Counted from the first letter of the stretch, positions 11,162 through 23,842 are shown. The stretch: 64,000 nt of DNA from Liolophura sinensis (GCF_032854445.1 NC_088299.1:1651001-1715000); one strand, 5' to 3'. Notes: generated by a model not told the origin, from the sequence alone. Numbers and translations are program-made.

Positions 11162-11293
11162 ACCCTTATGAACTATTTCTGTTTTCATCACTTTCTTTGC
11201 CCAAACAAATGTTCTTTCAGTTGTGCAAGGTTTTAAAATGAACAAGAAATGGGAGAAAGCAAGGGTGGTCTAATAATTTTTTCCATGACTGTA

Positions 11294-13456
11294 CATGTGA
11301 GTGTAGTGTGAAAACACACGCTGTCGATCGCCATCTACCTTGTTGTAAAAACACAAAGCTGCTATGGTTATTGGAACATAGATCATATTCCAAAATATCT
11401 TCTGGTTCCAAAATATACTGTAACGTCACAAAACCATTTCATATGACATAAAAGAACATCTCCACAAAACAACCAACTAAGTTTATATTATAAGTGTGAA
11501 GGACATATTATAATCAAATATTATTAGGAAACAAAAAAGCAAGGAAATAAATATTTGGTTCTTTACTGCTTAAAGACTTATAAACAAATAGCCATCTGAC
11601 ACAAATTAAGAGATATGAATGGCCAATAATGTTGTATAATAAAGAAATCGTCATGATACTTGTGCATGTGCATGATTCAACAAAAAAAGGCAGGACATGC
11701 ACAAGTGTACATGCAGATCAGCTCCAAATTTACTGTAACTCTTTAATCTTCTCACTTGTTTGCAAGGTGTTTATTCAAGCATATTCTGGAGGCATTATTC
11801 TGTCTAGACTGAAAATATTATACTTTTTATGAAGCCCTGAAATTGGCCAATCCAACCAATGTAGTTTTGTCTTCAAAATTAAATTAACATGTGCATAAAT
11901 TCCACTTAGAGCTGCTCTTTCATATAGGAAAAGGTTGAGCAATTAGGGTAGAATCAGAGCACAGTTAAAACTGCTATGGACATCACCTCAAGATTTGCAT
12001 TCTGTTGCATGTATCAACACACTGAAACTTTCTATACTTTAAATAACATCTACACGCATCCTTTACAATATAAAACAAATTTCGTGTTAAAAACAGAACA
12101 CTATATAGTTAATAATTACAAGCATAGCCTTACACCTGTCACTTGTTGATCATGCCTGAAACAGCTTAGAATGCGAAACAAAAACAGATACTGAAAAGAT
12201 TTATATTTCAACCAGTAACAAAGCTTTTGATTTTTACAGATTTATTATAGATATTCATGGTTAGTTCTACAATCAATGAAGATGAAAGAAATTCTCACGA
12301 TCAAGCTTCAATTGGTAACAGATGAAATATACAGAACTAGCCCTATTTGGGACATGTGTCAAGGAACAGGGGCATGTGTCAAGGAACAGGGACATGTGTG
12401 GATACCGTTAATACTGACAGGTTGCGGCTGTCATTTCATTACACCATTCCGATAATAGCCTCAGAAGATAAACAACCTCTCTCGGGCAACCAGACTCGGA
12501 GTGTTCTTATATCTTATAAAAAATTCCGACATTCGAGACACTGACATAAAAACTCCACAAGTACAGAATGATGTCCAGAAGCAAAGAAAACTCCCAGCCA
12601 AATGTTATATGAGTAAATGCCAGAGATAAAATGTACTGTGTAATCATGCTAATTATCACGAGGATCCAGGAACGATTTAATCATCTTAATTTATCACCAA
12701 TGCCTCAAGTGAAACTTCACAGAGGCATCTCAAACATGTAACTTTTTGAGCAAAACATATGCATGCATCATCACATTAGATTTGTGACTAAATCTTTATT
12801 GCGTGGACTTCTGTCTTAAGAGACATTTTCAACACCTCATCTTGCAAAAAATACATCTTGTACTGTATATGATTGAAACAATACAATCATCAATTGTTGA
12901 TTTATTTATATAATTAATTTTACTTCATTCTTATTTCACGGATCACATTGGTGGAATACAAGTGGCCTCCAAAGAACACAAAGATTGTGCAAAGGTTCCC
13001 ACAAGCATATAGACAACTACGGTACTTGATACGGTAATTGACAAAACCAATGCGACCCCACAAACACCGAGCCTGAGCGGAGGGATCTTCAAAACCACGC
13101 AAATCATTAACAGACTGGGCCTACCCCACAGCTTCTTCCTGTGTGTACTAGAGAGATATTATATTACCCAGTCACTTAACTCAGGTGAGGAAGGCAGACA
13201 TTTTTCATGACTTCAAGCCAACAATAGTGCAGCTGTTCAGCTTTAAAATAAGGCTTAAAGTAAAAGGATACCACAGCAGGTTTCAATATCAATGGAAAAG
13301 AGCTTGAAATTGTTTGAACTGTATTGAAATGGTATTTTCTGCAGTACCAGATGTGTGAATGACCAGTAAGCAACCATTGATCTGATCATACATATTATCG
13401 GTAAATATTACATTTACAAAGAACTTGGAATATATTATAACGCATATGTGTGCATA
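11294..13456. other. Unique non-coding sequence with a short 20-bp repeat
   Basis: No supported gene. At 12351-12399 a 20-bp unit (GACATGTGTCAAGGAACAGG) is present about 2.5 times. The rest is AT-rich sequence with only short frames. Confidence 0.45.
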
Positions 13457-13468
13457 TATCTTAAGCAT

Positions 13469-13711
13469 TTATTTATTTTTTCATTTGATGGATGTTTTAT
13501 GCCGTACTCAAGAATATTTCACTTATGCCACAGAGGCCAGCATTATGGTGTTAGGAAACCGGGCAGAGCCCACAACCATCCGCAGGTTACTGGCAGACCT
13601 TTCCATGTATGGCCGGAGAGGAAGCCATCATGAGCTGGTCAAACTCACTGCAACCACATTGGTGAGAGGCCCCTGGGTAATTACGCTCTGCCAGCGCGCT
13701 AACCAACTGAG
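13469..13711 (-). mobile_element. tRNA-headed SINE, near full length, with 12-bp target duplication
   Basis: Read on the minus strand, the copy starts near CTCAGTTGGTTAGCGCGCT (tRNA-like head), passes the promoter and body, and ends in an ATTT-rich tail. On the plus strand the tail landmarks are TTTTATGCCGTACTCAAGAA, TATTTCACTTATGCC and GGCCAGCATTATGG. TATCTTAAGCAT occurs immediately outside both ends (13457-13468 and 13712-13723), a perfect target duplication. The outermost bases of the head (GGGGCCTCCG) are missing. A chance frame of 162 codons runs through this copy and should not be annotated as a gene. Confidence 0.92.
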
Positions 13712-13723
13712 TATCTTAAGCAT

Positions 13724-14350
13724 GTACCAAGAGCAGCTGACATACATTATGATATGTGCAATACTTCTGTCACAGAAAACTTTTTCTATGAGGGAAGTGA
13801 AGCATGCAGACACAGCAGTAGGTTTCATCCTCACCAGTGCTCATGGCCAGACAAGACAATCACGATGCTGGCTGAATGGGGCTAGAGCACAGACAACAGC
13901 TGTTGATTCATAGCACCACTGACACAGTGTACACAAACGAGAGGAGTGTTGTGAGGAAAGCAAGACGGAAGAATAATAAATCTACTTATTTTATTTTGGT
14001 CTATCTTTATCAGAAGGGGCCATCAGTGTTTAGTGTGGAGTTGGGTAACACTGCGAAGTGCTGGTCCCAGTAGGTCTGAGTAAACTCTCTTTGCTGTGAG
14101 GATAAAGCAGTGGAAGACTTACTCTGGATTATAGGAGATAGGGCATATGATATTTTAGAGCTGTACATAGTCTCCATATTAATGCACCATGGAGCTTAAA
14201 TGGTGCCTGATAAAAAGAAGAAAATGTCTTTGTAGCTTTACTTCTGCATGGCACACCACTTTTTCAGAACTGCTTAAATTTTATTATTTCTTTACAGCTT
14301 CAGGTGTTCAAGTAAAGCTTTCTTATGACATCACAATATGCCACTGGAGA
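13724..14350. other. Non-coding sequence between SINE and 39-bp array
   Basis: No supported gene. At 14277-14297 a pyrimidine-rich stretch ending in TTTACAG resembles a splice acceptor just before the repeat array, but no exon can be supported. Confidence 0.35.
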
Positions 14351-14857
14351 CATCACAGGACTCTGAGACTTTCCCACGGCATGAAAATACATCACAGGAC
14401 TCTGAGACTTTCCCACGTCATGACAATACATCACAGGACTCTCAGACTTTCCCATGTCATGATAACACATCACAGGGCTCTGAGACTTTCCCACGGCATG
14501 ACAATACATCACAGGACTCTGAGAGTTTCCCGTGTCATGACAACACATCACAGGACTCTGAGACTTTCCCATGTCATGACAACACATCACAGGACTCTGA
14601 GAATTTCCCACGTCATGACAATACATCACAGGACCCTGAGACTTTCCCATGTCATGATAACACATCACAGGACTCTGAGACTTTCCCACGTCATGACAAT
14701 ACATCACAGGACCCTGAGACTTTCCCACGTCATGACAACACATCACAGGACTCTGAGACTTTCCCATGTCATGACAACACATCACAGGATCCTCAGACTT
14801 TCCCACATCATGACAATACACCGCTGGACTCAGAGACTTTCCCATGTCATCACAATA
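14351..14857. repeat. 39-bp minisatellite, 13 copies, open in three frames
   Basis: The unit is CATCACAGGACTCTGAGACT - TTCCCACGTCATGACAATA. Starts fall every 39 bp from 14351 to 14819. Since 39 is 3 x 13, any frame free of stops in one unit stays open. Two plus-strand frames (about 204 and 230 codons) and one minus-strand frame (187 codons) cross the array, with 13-residue periods such as TSQDSETFPRHDN. Copy differences are mostly CG/TG transitions (CACGTCAT versus CATGTCAT), as expected of CpG decay. Open frames on both strands argue against coding selection. A real Ser/Thr-rich repeat exon cannot be wholly excluded, because an acceptor-like site lies 53 bp upstream. Confidence 0.9.
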
Positions 14858-17364
14858 GATCATTTTCTTTTGGCACAGTGAGCCAACAACGCTCGACTCC
14901 TAGTGAGCTCTCCTTTTGCACAGTTTCCAGTGATACAAACCCCTTGCACTAACATTAAATGTATAGCACAAACACTTGGTGTTTGTAGCTAAAGGATAAA
15001 CTTTGGGGAACAGGTTGCTTGGATTCTGTGCGAAAAATATTTTGTGAACTGAGAAGCCAAGAGATATAGTCCCTGTCTGTGGTAGATAAACAGTAGAAAA
15101 GAGTTCAGCTTAACCCCATCACAAACCAAGAAGGAAAGGTCTAAGACCCATATTGCGCTCTGATTCATCGTGCATGAATTTCAGATTAAAGGTTTACTTC
15201 ATTAATGAACAAAATAGATATATGTAATAATAATGATCCCTGCTTTATGGTGAATCCGAGGAGTACAGATGGCTGACTCCCCTTCTTTCAAGAACAGCTT
15301 CATCTAATGCCTCGGTTTACCCGATATAATCGACCCATGGCCAATGGTTCATGATCAACATTTGTACATGACAGGGTGAGCTCCAATTCTCAATATAAAG
15401 ACAAAAATATCTCCAAAAAACTTCAAGACTGAATGAAATTTACTCCGTCATGAACAAATTATTGTTAGAAAAAAAAAATCTGAATCTCCACATTTTTTTC
15501 ATACAGAGCAAATTTAGTGAATGCCTCAAGACTTGCAAAGATGTATTAATTCAGACTTGGCTTAGTTGGCAGGTATTTTGAAATTAAAACCGTGCATAAT
15601 GAAACCTATATACAGTATGTAAGTTCTGTATGAAGACATTAAGACCTGTCAAACGTCAAAACATTCCTCAATTACTGGACAGATAATCTGAAGAAAAATG
15701 AATAATTCATTTTTTGAGCGTCATCAAAAAATAAATAAATATATAAACAATCAGAGAATAAATACTTAAGCCACACAGAATAACGTGGATGTATGTGTCA
15801 CTATAAAACACTTGCATTGAAAGTGTATAGCAATATATAAATTACCCCCACTGTACAATCAGGAAGAATTAAAACAATTTTATGAGCATTCAGGTTTTCC
15901 CTTACTGCTTGTCTTCATTTTGTTGAAAGAAAAATTCACAATGAACACAAAGTAATTATTTGCCAATTTTCCATGCTAAAAATAATATATCACAGGCTAA
16001 GAAAACACCTGGTGTCCCTTTGTCCTTCCATGTGGTTCTAATATTACTCACATTATGAATATCTTCGGGTGCTTTACGGGGGCAGTATTCTTGGTTTTGG
16101 AACACAGTACACCAAAATGTCAACATTCACGTTTTCGTGTTATCCCCACCTCCTCCATCGTCGTCTCATACTACTTGCTAAATTTATATCAGCAAATTAG
16201 CATAGCAGAACACATTAACAGTACAGATAAATGCGAATTCAATGAAATTGCTGACAACTCAGTTGGCAATGTTCATTGCCACGTCATATGTCTCCAGTCT
16301 GGCACCTAACGTGGGATCAAACTTAAATAAATTTCACACAGTTAACAGGCTTTCCAACAGATCGATAGGATAAACAAGTTCAGTTTTCCTTCTCTTCTGT
16401 AGCAAATTAGGTTCTTTGTGTACAGGTCTGTTACAGAGGAACAATCCTTTTCTTATCTGAATTCTAAGGATCATTTTATTTTATCTCTATCAAATTTGAA
16501 ATAAAAATAAAATATCTGAACATCTACATATAAAATTGTCTGAAAATGCAATTTCAACTAGAGAAATTCTTCAGTAAATGATCTGGTTAAAAATAACCTC
16601 AGGAAAACATTTCTGCCCTAATGCAAACACATACTCTTACTGAAAGTGAGTAAAAGAAAAACACAGATATTTGATGGTTATAGTGTAAGAGATTATTCTC
16701 CAATAGCTCTCACCAAGCAAATCAGCAAACCTCAATATTTGTAGCCACCCAGTATAATGGATTAGAGGGTACCTGTCCGACTAATGTTCTTGTTCTATTA
16801 AATTTACCTCAGAACACTGAAGACTATAGCTTAAAATACAGACTTCTTAGTCTTCTGAACTTGTAAGAATCAGGTACAACTATCATCCATGTGTATAGAA
16901 TCTATGAGCCAATGGGGAAATCAATGAGAATGGAGCAAACTTCAGTGAAAGTATATCCAAAACAAAGCAATCAAGCAGATTCTGGGAGAGAGAAATGAGG
17001 CGTAAACATTATGACCTATGTATAAAGACGTGTGATCTTTTTTGTGATATGGGGCGTAAGGGAAAACTTTTCACAGGCAAAATTCAGAAAGTCAAAATAG
17101 GACACCAGTTCACACCATTTTTCCCCTCTCCAAAAAAGCATCACACACAGATTTGAAACTGTTGGGTGTTCCATTCACCTAAATTATTCACGCCATATCA
17201 GGACAATGTGAGTAAGAAAGCTATAAAAAATAGTTGCTGTACTTTAATATGCAGAAAAATGTAAGATGTTTCACACTAATGACAAATAAACTCCTCAAAG
17301 ATACACTAGAAATATATGTACAGTAGCCTCTGACAGACTCAATCATTTTGTTCACGGACTTATT
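14858..17364. other. Unique non-coding sequence
   Basis: No gene, RNA or repeat of note is seen; only short frames without recognisable similarity. Confidence 0.4.
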
Positions 17365-17650
17365 TAGTCATTTATTTATTTGATTGGTGTTTAATGCCAT
17401 ACTCAAGAATTTATACATTTATTTATTTGATTGGTGTTTTACGCCGTACTCAAGAATATTTCACTTAACCCCACGACCACCCGCGGGTTGATGCCAGACC
17501 TTCCCACGTACAGCCAGAGAGGAAGCCGGCATGGGCTGGATTTGAACTCACAGCGACCGCATTTGGTGAGAGGCTTCTGGGTCACTGCGCTGCGCTAGCG
17601 CGTTAACCGACTGAGCCGCGGAGGCCCCCCGATACTCAAGAATATTTCAC
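17365..17650 (-). repeat. Older SINE tail split by a younger SINE
   Basis: TTATTTATTTGATTGGTGTT, AATGCCATACTCAAGAAT (to 17410) and then ATTTCAC (to 17650) together form one SINE tail. The pieces are separated by the insertion at 17411-17631. The interrupted order of landmarks is restored when the younger insert and one target duplication are ignored. Confidence 0.8.
17411..17631 (-). mobile_element. tRNA-headed SINE nested in an older SINE
   Basis: On the minus strand it begins GGGGGGCCTCCGCGGCTCAG (A-box region), has the B-box region GAGTTCAAATCC and ends in an ATTT-rich tail. It lacks about 55 bp of the usual tail (the segment with GCGACGG ... GGGAGGAAAC). The 12-bp target duplication ATACTCAAGAAT (17399-17410 and 17632-17643) is itself part of the older SINE's tail. 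Confidence 0.9.
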
Positions 17651-20600
17651 AAATAAAACATCTGTATTGTTGACTGAATTGTACATTTCTTTCTTAACAT
17701 CTATATTCATTTCACTTTCTAAGGTTGGTTTTGTCAACAATGTCGTTTTTTGTTTTTGTTTCTCAAACGAGTGCCTCAGGGAAAATAAACCTAGGTGAAC
17801 CGCGTTTCTTGGATTATATTACTATGAACAATGCAGCCTGGCTGTGCTGTAGCTTCACTGAAGCATCAAGTTAACCACAATAATTACCAGTGGTATCATT
17901 ATTTCACTAACTAAGCCAATCAATTCAGATGACCGCAACCTGATGTCACTAATTGGGTACAAAAGTCTGCTGTCATAAATGTAAGACACGCAGGATTCAA
18001 TTTTGCGGAAGCACAGCAATTGGCCACAACCAGTTTACAGATCCTAATATAAAACAGCAAATGTTCATGAAAAACATATCACTGTAATATCCCATCAGGA
18101 AAGATTGGCTAAATATTGATAGCCTTTATCAATGGTTATTCCAATTTTTTTTTTGCGCATTTTCTTCCGTGTTATTGTAAATATTCTGATTTCCAAACCA
18201 ATTGCTCCGCGTGTAAATGTACAATCTTCGGAGACGTTACACAAATACATCATCAGTGAACGCTGCAGCAAACCACAAGGCTGTATGCCTTATGTGAGGT
18301 ACTTTATGAGGGACATAAGAAACATGGTTATCACAGAAAATGTCAGCATCATCTAGCACAAGGTGGCTTGTTTATAACGCCTCTAAACACAAACATGTGC
18401 CGTCGTAAATCAATTCATCTATGCATAAGTGCACAGGAAAGTTCACGGTTATTTCTGCCTACAATGTAAGGCTTCCAAGACCTAATGAGCTTCTCCATAG
18501 GAACTACATTATGCTGCATTTACTGATAAACCAAAAATATATTTATTGAAATCATTTTGACAAATGTCAGATACATACTGCTTTCATGGTCAGTGCAGAA
18601 CTCGATCAACATTGAAAGACAAAAATGATTTCATCATTGTTATATGACAGCTAGCAGAGTGCAGAAAAATCACAGACAGAAGCCAGTCTAGTTAAAAACT
18701 CACTAATGATCACTATTACTACCAAGATGAACAGAAAAAATTTGGTATTATCAAGAAGAAGTTTTATATGATGTATAATGTAAGAGCAAGTAAAATACCA
18801 GCCTTAACCTTATTAAGCCCATGTGTTTCTGGTCAGGACAAACAGGGATTCTGAGGGCTGGAGCTCCACCTGGTCCCAGCCCTACCTAACACAACATCGA
18901 ATGCACAAAAAAGACTTCATTGTGACTCAGTATTTTGGCATTTTATTCAGCCATCATCAGGAAAGTGTTCCAAATGGAACAGGCAATGACACATATACAG
19001 TGTGCAGTGATGTGGGTTGTTATAGTAATTAAGCAAACAAAACTCAGAACCAGTGATTTTAAAGGACTTATACTAAAAAGCAATGGCAGAGAATCAACTT
19101 ATCATAAACCATAAGTTAGATAATCTAAAGACTAACAAACAAGACACAGGTAAAACACGTCTCTTGTTAGGAATGGCTGTGATAACAGAAAAAGTCCGAG
19201 GGGGGGGGGGGGGAGTGAGAGGAAGGAGGAGCGGGGAAGGTGAATAGACAGGGCATCACTGACCATATCTACATGCATACACAAACCTCACAGCAGGGTT
19301 GTTCAGAAGATCAGGATAAACATTATCGGAAAAGGACTAATTCTTTTGAGGCTTTTAAACTGTGATTTAAAACAGGCCTGTACCTATGTATTTACAAAGC
19401 TTCATTAAATAGAATGTCTGATCAGTGATAAGATTGGTCGATAATGTTTGTATTACTTAAAATAATATCAAACAGACTAAACGGATCAATGTTATTAACA
19501 CAGTTTGGTTGGCAAAACAGATTTGCAAGGTAAATGAAATTCAGTACATTATGTGGTTAAATACTTCACTGTGACTGATACCACTGCTGTGTTCCTTGAT
19601 TCTTCTGTCGGTTTTGCCTATGTACTCAGAAAGGCATCCTGGAGATGAACAACATGCAAGATGGCCAAAAGTTCAGTTCCAGGAAAGTATGTCATAGACT
19701 TCTGCTTATACTGACTACACAAATGATACATCAACACACAATGAAGTCTGCTGAAATCCTATTTTATCTCCCGTTCAACCCTTGCAGCTCTTGCAGTTCT
19801 AATTAAGCCATTTAATAATTGTTTTATCAGTTTCCCAAAATCTGGCAAGACAAGAGCTTACAAGAATGTGATATGCACTTGTATTAACTGTAGAATGCAT
19901 GACTAGATTCATTCAAACTTTGGAAATGTTGTTATATACCTTAAAAGGCTTAAATAAACAAACAAACCTTCAGTGAAATCAGAGCATAACCATACCCCGT
20001 TTTTTTTTCTTTTCTTTTTTTTTTTTTATAAGTAAAAGACAGCACCTGACTAATATTTATTTCCACTGGAAGACTACAATTCAAAGTATGTTACACTGGC
20101 ATTAAACATTTTTTTAGATTTTTTCCAACCCAGTAAAAGTTTAGTGAAACTTTGTCTTGACACAGTTTCAGCACATCTCCAATATCAAGGGATAGGTGAC
20201 ATCACATTTTATGCACTTCGGCAATGAAGGAGTATTCCTGGTTCAGGTTGTAGTCTCCTGAGGGGTTGTGCTGGTGATTTTGATCTTTATTAAATCTTTA
20301 TAAAATTACAGTAAGGTTGTTGTGCAACTAGATTCATGCTCAGTTCTGACACAAATGGAAATAAATCTAAGCACCGCTGAGGCTGATTTAGGCATTCAAC
20401 TGTCACTGGATTTAATTTTGTAGCAGGGGCTTCGAAGATGAAAGCAGTGCTGACCTAGTTACAGTGGGCGTAAGAGAAAGCACCTTGGCTTGAACACGGC
20501 CTTTCAGTAATTTTATTGTATTTTATAAAAAAAACACACACAAAAAAAAACGTCCCTTGTAAGTAAAAAAGACGAAGGAACAAAATTTAAATTCTTCAGC

Positions 20601-22682
20601 TGTAATAAATTCAGAGGCAAAAAATTTATATCATAAGATTTAATTAATTTTAAGCGTTGTCCGGTGTGTCTGCCATCTTGTTATTTCCATAAGGCTTCAG
20701 TATCCCTTGAATTTTGCACAGACTCTTGATATTTGTTATTTAGAAACTGCTGACTGAAGACTAAAATGAAGGTGATGTTGTTGAATTTTACAGTGCTTGT
20801 AAATCAACTGATTTTACGTGTGTTGTGGTCCGTAAATGATTGGCCTAATGACCTGCCAAAAAACACTCTGTCAAATGGCTCTTCGGTTACACGTAAGTAA
20901 ATAATTGTTAACAATCTCAAAATGAAGTCCTATGCAGTAGTTCTGTGTTATCATATGTTACTTCATGGAGTGAATGGGTAAAGGCTATGTCACAGCTTAG
21001 GCCGCACAATCTGATAGCAACATGTTTGATTGGATAAAATTCTCAACATGGCTGCCTCGACTCACACCAGCCATTTGTGCAGTATTGTCATTTTGTTCTG
21101 CATGTTATTTGGTGAAATCTCATTAAAATAATAAAGTATGATACTTTTTAGAAAGCGTGAGGATCCCGCTTTCCACTTAATTACGTTTTAGCTAGGAACT
21201 GTCGTAAACCTATGTGTATTTTCTCAAGAAATTTCAATAAGATCTCTGCCTGATGACTATACCTTGCAGGCTGTAACACAAGTAAATATAATGAAATAAT
21301 CTATCTTGGTCGAAATTTTAACATATTTTACATCAGCAAGATTTACTGAAAGAAAAATTGCCACAAATGCACTAAAATCTCAACAATACATTTTTATGTT
21401 CCACTGTTAAACATTGTCTTGTATAAACTTAAAATGGTCCCGAATTTACATGGTACATTTTCTTGGCCAGATGCATGACTATTCTTGTGGAGCCTTTCTT
21501 GCCCACAGTAACTCTGGTCTGTAAAGCTGTATGATCTGCTGTTTATGCTTGCCTTTATCATGACAATTTGTGGGCAAAATTGTAACACACATGTAGTACT
21601 CATGTCTTACAAGAGAGCAATGAGCTGTCACATTGGGTCTACAGTTGCCATTGCATGGGAAAAGGTGCCTCACTGAGAAAGCAAACTTCATGCCTACAAA
21701 GTGGCCGCGATATGCCAAGTAATCTGATAACAGGGCTCAGTCAGAATGGCAAATACTGCGGCTAATCAGACGCTCTCTGCTGATCCAATTATCCAATTGG
21801 CAGCATTAGGCTGGTCTCTCATATGACCTGTTCACACTTGTAACGGTAGACAGAATTTAATCTGACATTTCTTACAGCTGATACACATATATACCTGTCA
21901 GGTGCATTCAGACCGGCCTACCACTGGCCTGTCTCGGCCATCAGGCAAATACACGCTGACCAATGGTGATGCAAGATTTTCTGCCCACATATGACGTGTA
22001 CTCTACTAAGGACTTTTGTAGAAATTTACACTCCTTTGTTCTATTTTCCAAACTAAGCCTAAGCTCACTAAAAGACAACATATGATATGACAATAATAAA
22101 AAGTGAATCTTGGTTTAGACCAATCCTTGCATTAAAACACAGACGTCTACACATCATGACTCCCCCCCCACCCCGAAACCATTGAGATTGTTACATAAAC
22201 ATGGAAGCCAGATGTATACAGTCTATCTCAGCCAATGAGGCACGCTGTAAAAATTAAAAGTCAAATCACTCAAGTAGTTAACAGCTGACATTGCAGAGAG
22301 GACATTGAGGAAGGCCCCTACTCCATGCAGCACACTTCATTTAAACTAAGCTTTTCTAACTACCTGCCAATTAGTATGTGTTGTAGAAATATAACGTGCA
22401 TTTAGCTAAGGGCTTGTTAGCACCCAGATCGTTGCTCCATAAACATCCATACTGCAGATGATTGATTTCATGTTTTGAACTAAAGTCACAGCATATTAGA
22501 TTAACAAAGTGAGAACATTTTTGGCACACAGGTACTGTAAGTACATATCACAAGGAACTCTCTCAAGTTTGATCACATAAATAAAAAATCGATGTGACAA
22601 TTGATTTAAGCATGTTTCTGCATGTCTGTTCTTCAATAATAAACCCTTATTTTGACCTCAGTTCCTGTGTTCTATGTTCTAT
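17651..22682. other. Unique non-coding sequence with homopolymer runs
   Basis: No supported gene in 5 kb. It contains a G-run (about 19200-19213), T-rich runs (about 20001-20028) and an A-rich, CA-containing stretch (about 20528-20551). The part at 21690-21990 is less AT-rich and free of visible repeats, but no function can be assigned. Confidence 0.4.
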
Positions 22683-22690
22683 TTCATGGA

Positions 22691-22963
22691 TATTTTATTT
22701 ATTTATTTATTTGATTGGAGTTTTACACTGTACTCAAGAATATTTCACTTATGCGACGGTGACCAGCATTATGGTGGGAGGAAACCAGACAAAGCCTGGG
22801 GGAAACCAACGACCATCTACAGGTTGCTGCAAGACCTTCCCACGTGTGGCTGGAAAGGAAGCCAGCATGAGCTGGACTTGATCTCACAGCAACCACATTG
22901 GTGAGAGGCTCTTGGATCTTTATGCTGCGCTAGCGTGCTAACCAACTGTGCCACGGAGGCCCC
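22691..22963 (-). mobile_element. Full-length tRNA-headed SINE
   Basis: A complete copy on the minus strand, from GGGGCCTCCGTGGCACAG (head at 22963) to the ATTT-rich tail (22691). All landmarks are present in order: A box, GAGATCAAGTCC in the B-box position, GCTGGCTTCCTTTCC, GTGGGAAGGTCTTGC, GTTTCCTCCCACCATAATG and AAATATTCTTGAGTAC. TTCATGGA flanks it (22683-22690 and 22964-22971). The minus strand is open through the head (118 codons in all), which would read as a false protein beginning GASVAQLVS. Confidence 0.92.
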
Positions 22964-22971
22964 TTCATGGA

Positions 22972-23680
22972 CGTTTGAACACATGAAAGCAGATTTTATT
23001 TCAACACGTGTGTAAGGTTGTCCTTCTGAAACAAGAACAAGTGGTAAAAACCTGAAGCTCAGGTGTTGCATGTCTATGATTGGAAACATGAACAGGTGAT
23101 AATCTGGGTGGAAAAATAATGGCATAACAATTTTGCATAGATCTTGATAGTCAAACGTTATGAGAAGCAACACAGGTGCATTATGGCTAGTCAGTCATAA
23201 AAATCTTTTCCAATCTCCTGAACAAGGCTCAAAGTTCGAATATGTCATAAAACTATCGTTCATTCTATTCACTGTAATGATTTGAAATAACTGGCTTTTG
23301 TCTGGCAACTAAAAGCCAGTTCCTTATACCACCATTGGTTAGAGACCGATCTATTAAGTTCAAGGCTAAATATCATTCCAATCAGGGTGTCCACAGTACC
23401 TGACAATTCATCTACACACGCCTCCACCATAATCACGCACATGGTCCTCCACTGCCCTCATTGTGAAGCGCAGCTCAACTGAACTGTTCATCGGTCAATC
23501 TGTCGCTAGGCTGACTACACAACTAGACTTTCCCTCACCAGCCTGATGATCACAGAGCAGAGATGAAAGTAAATGACTGACATCATACTACCACCGGTCA
23601 CTCTGACAGCTCTGGATGCTGGATCTCCCAGCTTCTTCTAAATCTTTGCATCCCGCCCTGTATAAGCTCATGCAAACTCA
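22972..23680. other. Unique non-coding sequence
   Basis: No supported gene or repeat is seen. Confidence 0.35.
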
Positions 23681-23842
23681 AATCTCCTGATTTTTCCATC
23701 TTAAATCACCTGATTTTTCCATCTAAAATCACCCGATTTTTCCATCTTAAATCACATGATTTTTCCATCTAAAATCACCTGATTTTTCCATCTTAAATCA
23801 CCTGATTTTTCCATCTAAAATCACCTGATTTTCCATCTTAAA
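23681..23842. repeat. 23-bp array with alternating units, about 7 copies
   Basis: The unit AATCACCTGATTTTTCCATC plus TTA or TAA repeats every 23 bp. The CTTA and CTAA endings alternate strictly along most of the array, giving a 46-bp dimer as the true duplication unit. Confidence 0.9.

Larger units (their letters stand above)
9634..11291 (+). mobile_element. Complete Tc1/mariner transposon (Tc1 group, DD34E)
   Basis: A 1658-bp element begins CAGTCATGGAAAAAATTATT and ends in its exact reverse complement. The terminal inverted repeats are perfect over 27 bp (9634-9660 and 11265-11291) and resume imperfectly further in, sharing TTTCTTGTTCATTTTAA. TA dinucleotides flank both ends (9632-9633 and 11292-11293), the standard TA target duplication. 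The interior has one unbroken transposase frame on the plus strand, a TATA-like TATATATTA at 9912-9920 and an AATAAA at 11156-11161. No nested insertion, frameshift or stop is visible, so the copy appears young and potentially mobile. The subfamily name cannot be fixed without a search. Confidence 0.95.

Noticed and set aside
14189-14952. Two plus-strand frames of 204-230 codons and one minus-strand frame
   Set aside because: Overlapping open frames in a 39-bp array on both strands; none can be preferred as coding.
18900-18990. CCTGATGATGGCTGAATAAA (minus strand) resembling retroelement or ribozyme-core phrases
   Set aside because: Only a short phrase matches; no hammerhead fold or reverse-transcriptase remnant is seen.
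22817-23173. 118-codon frame containing GASVAQLVS
   Set aside because: It reads through the tRNA-like head of a SINE; the same peptide appears at the SINE at 56250.
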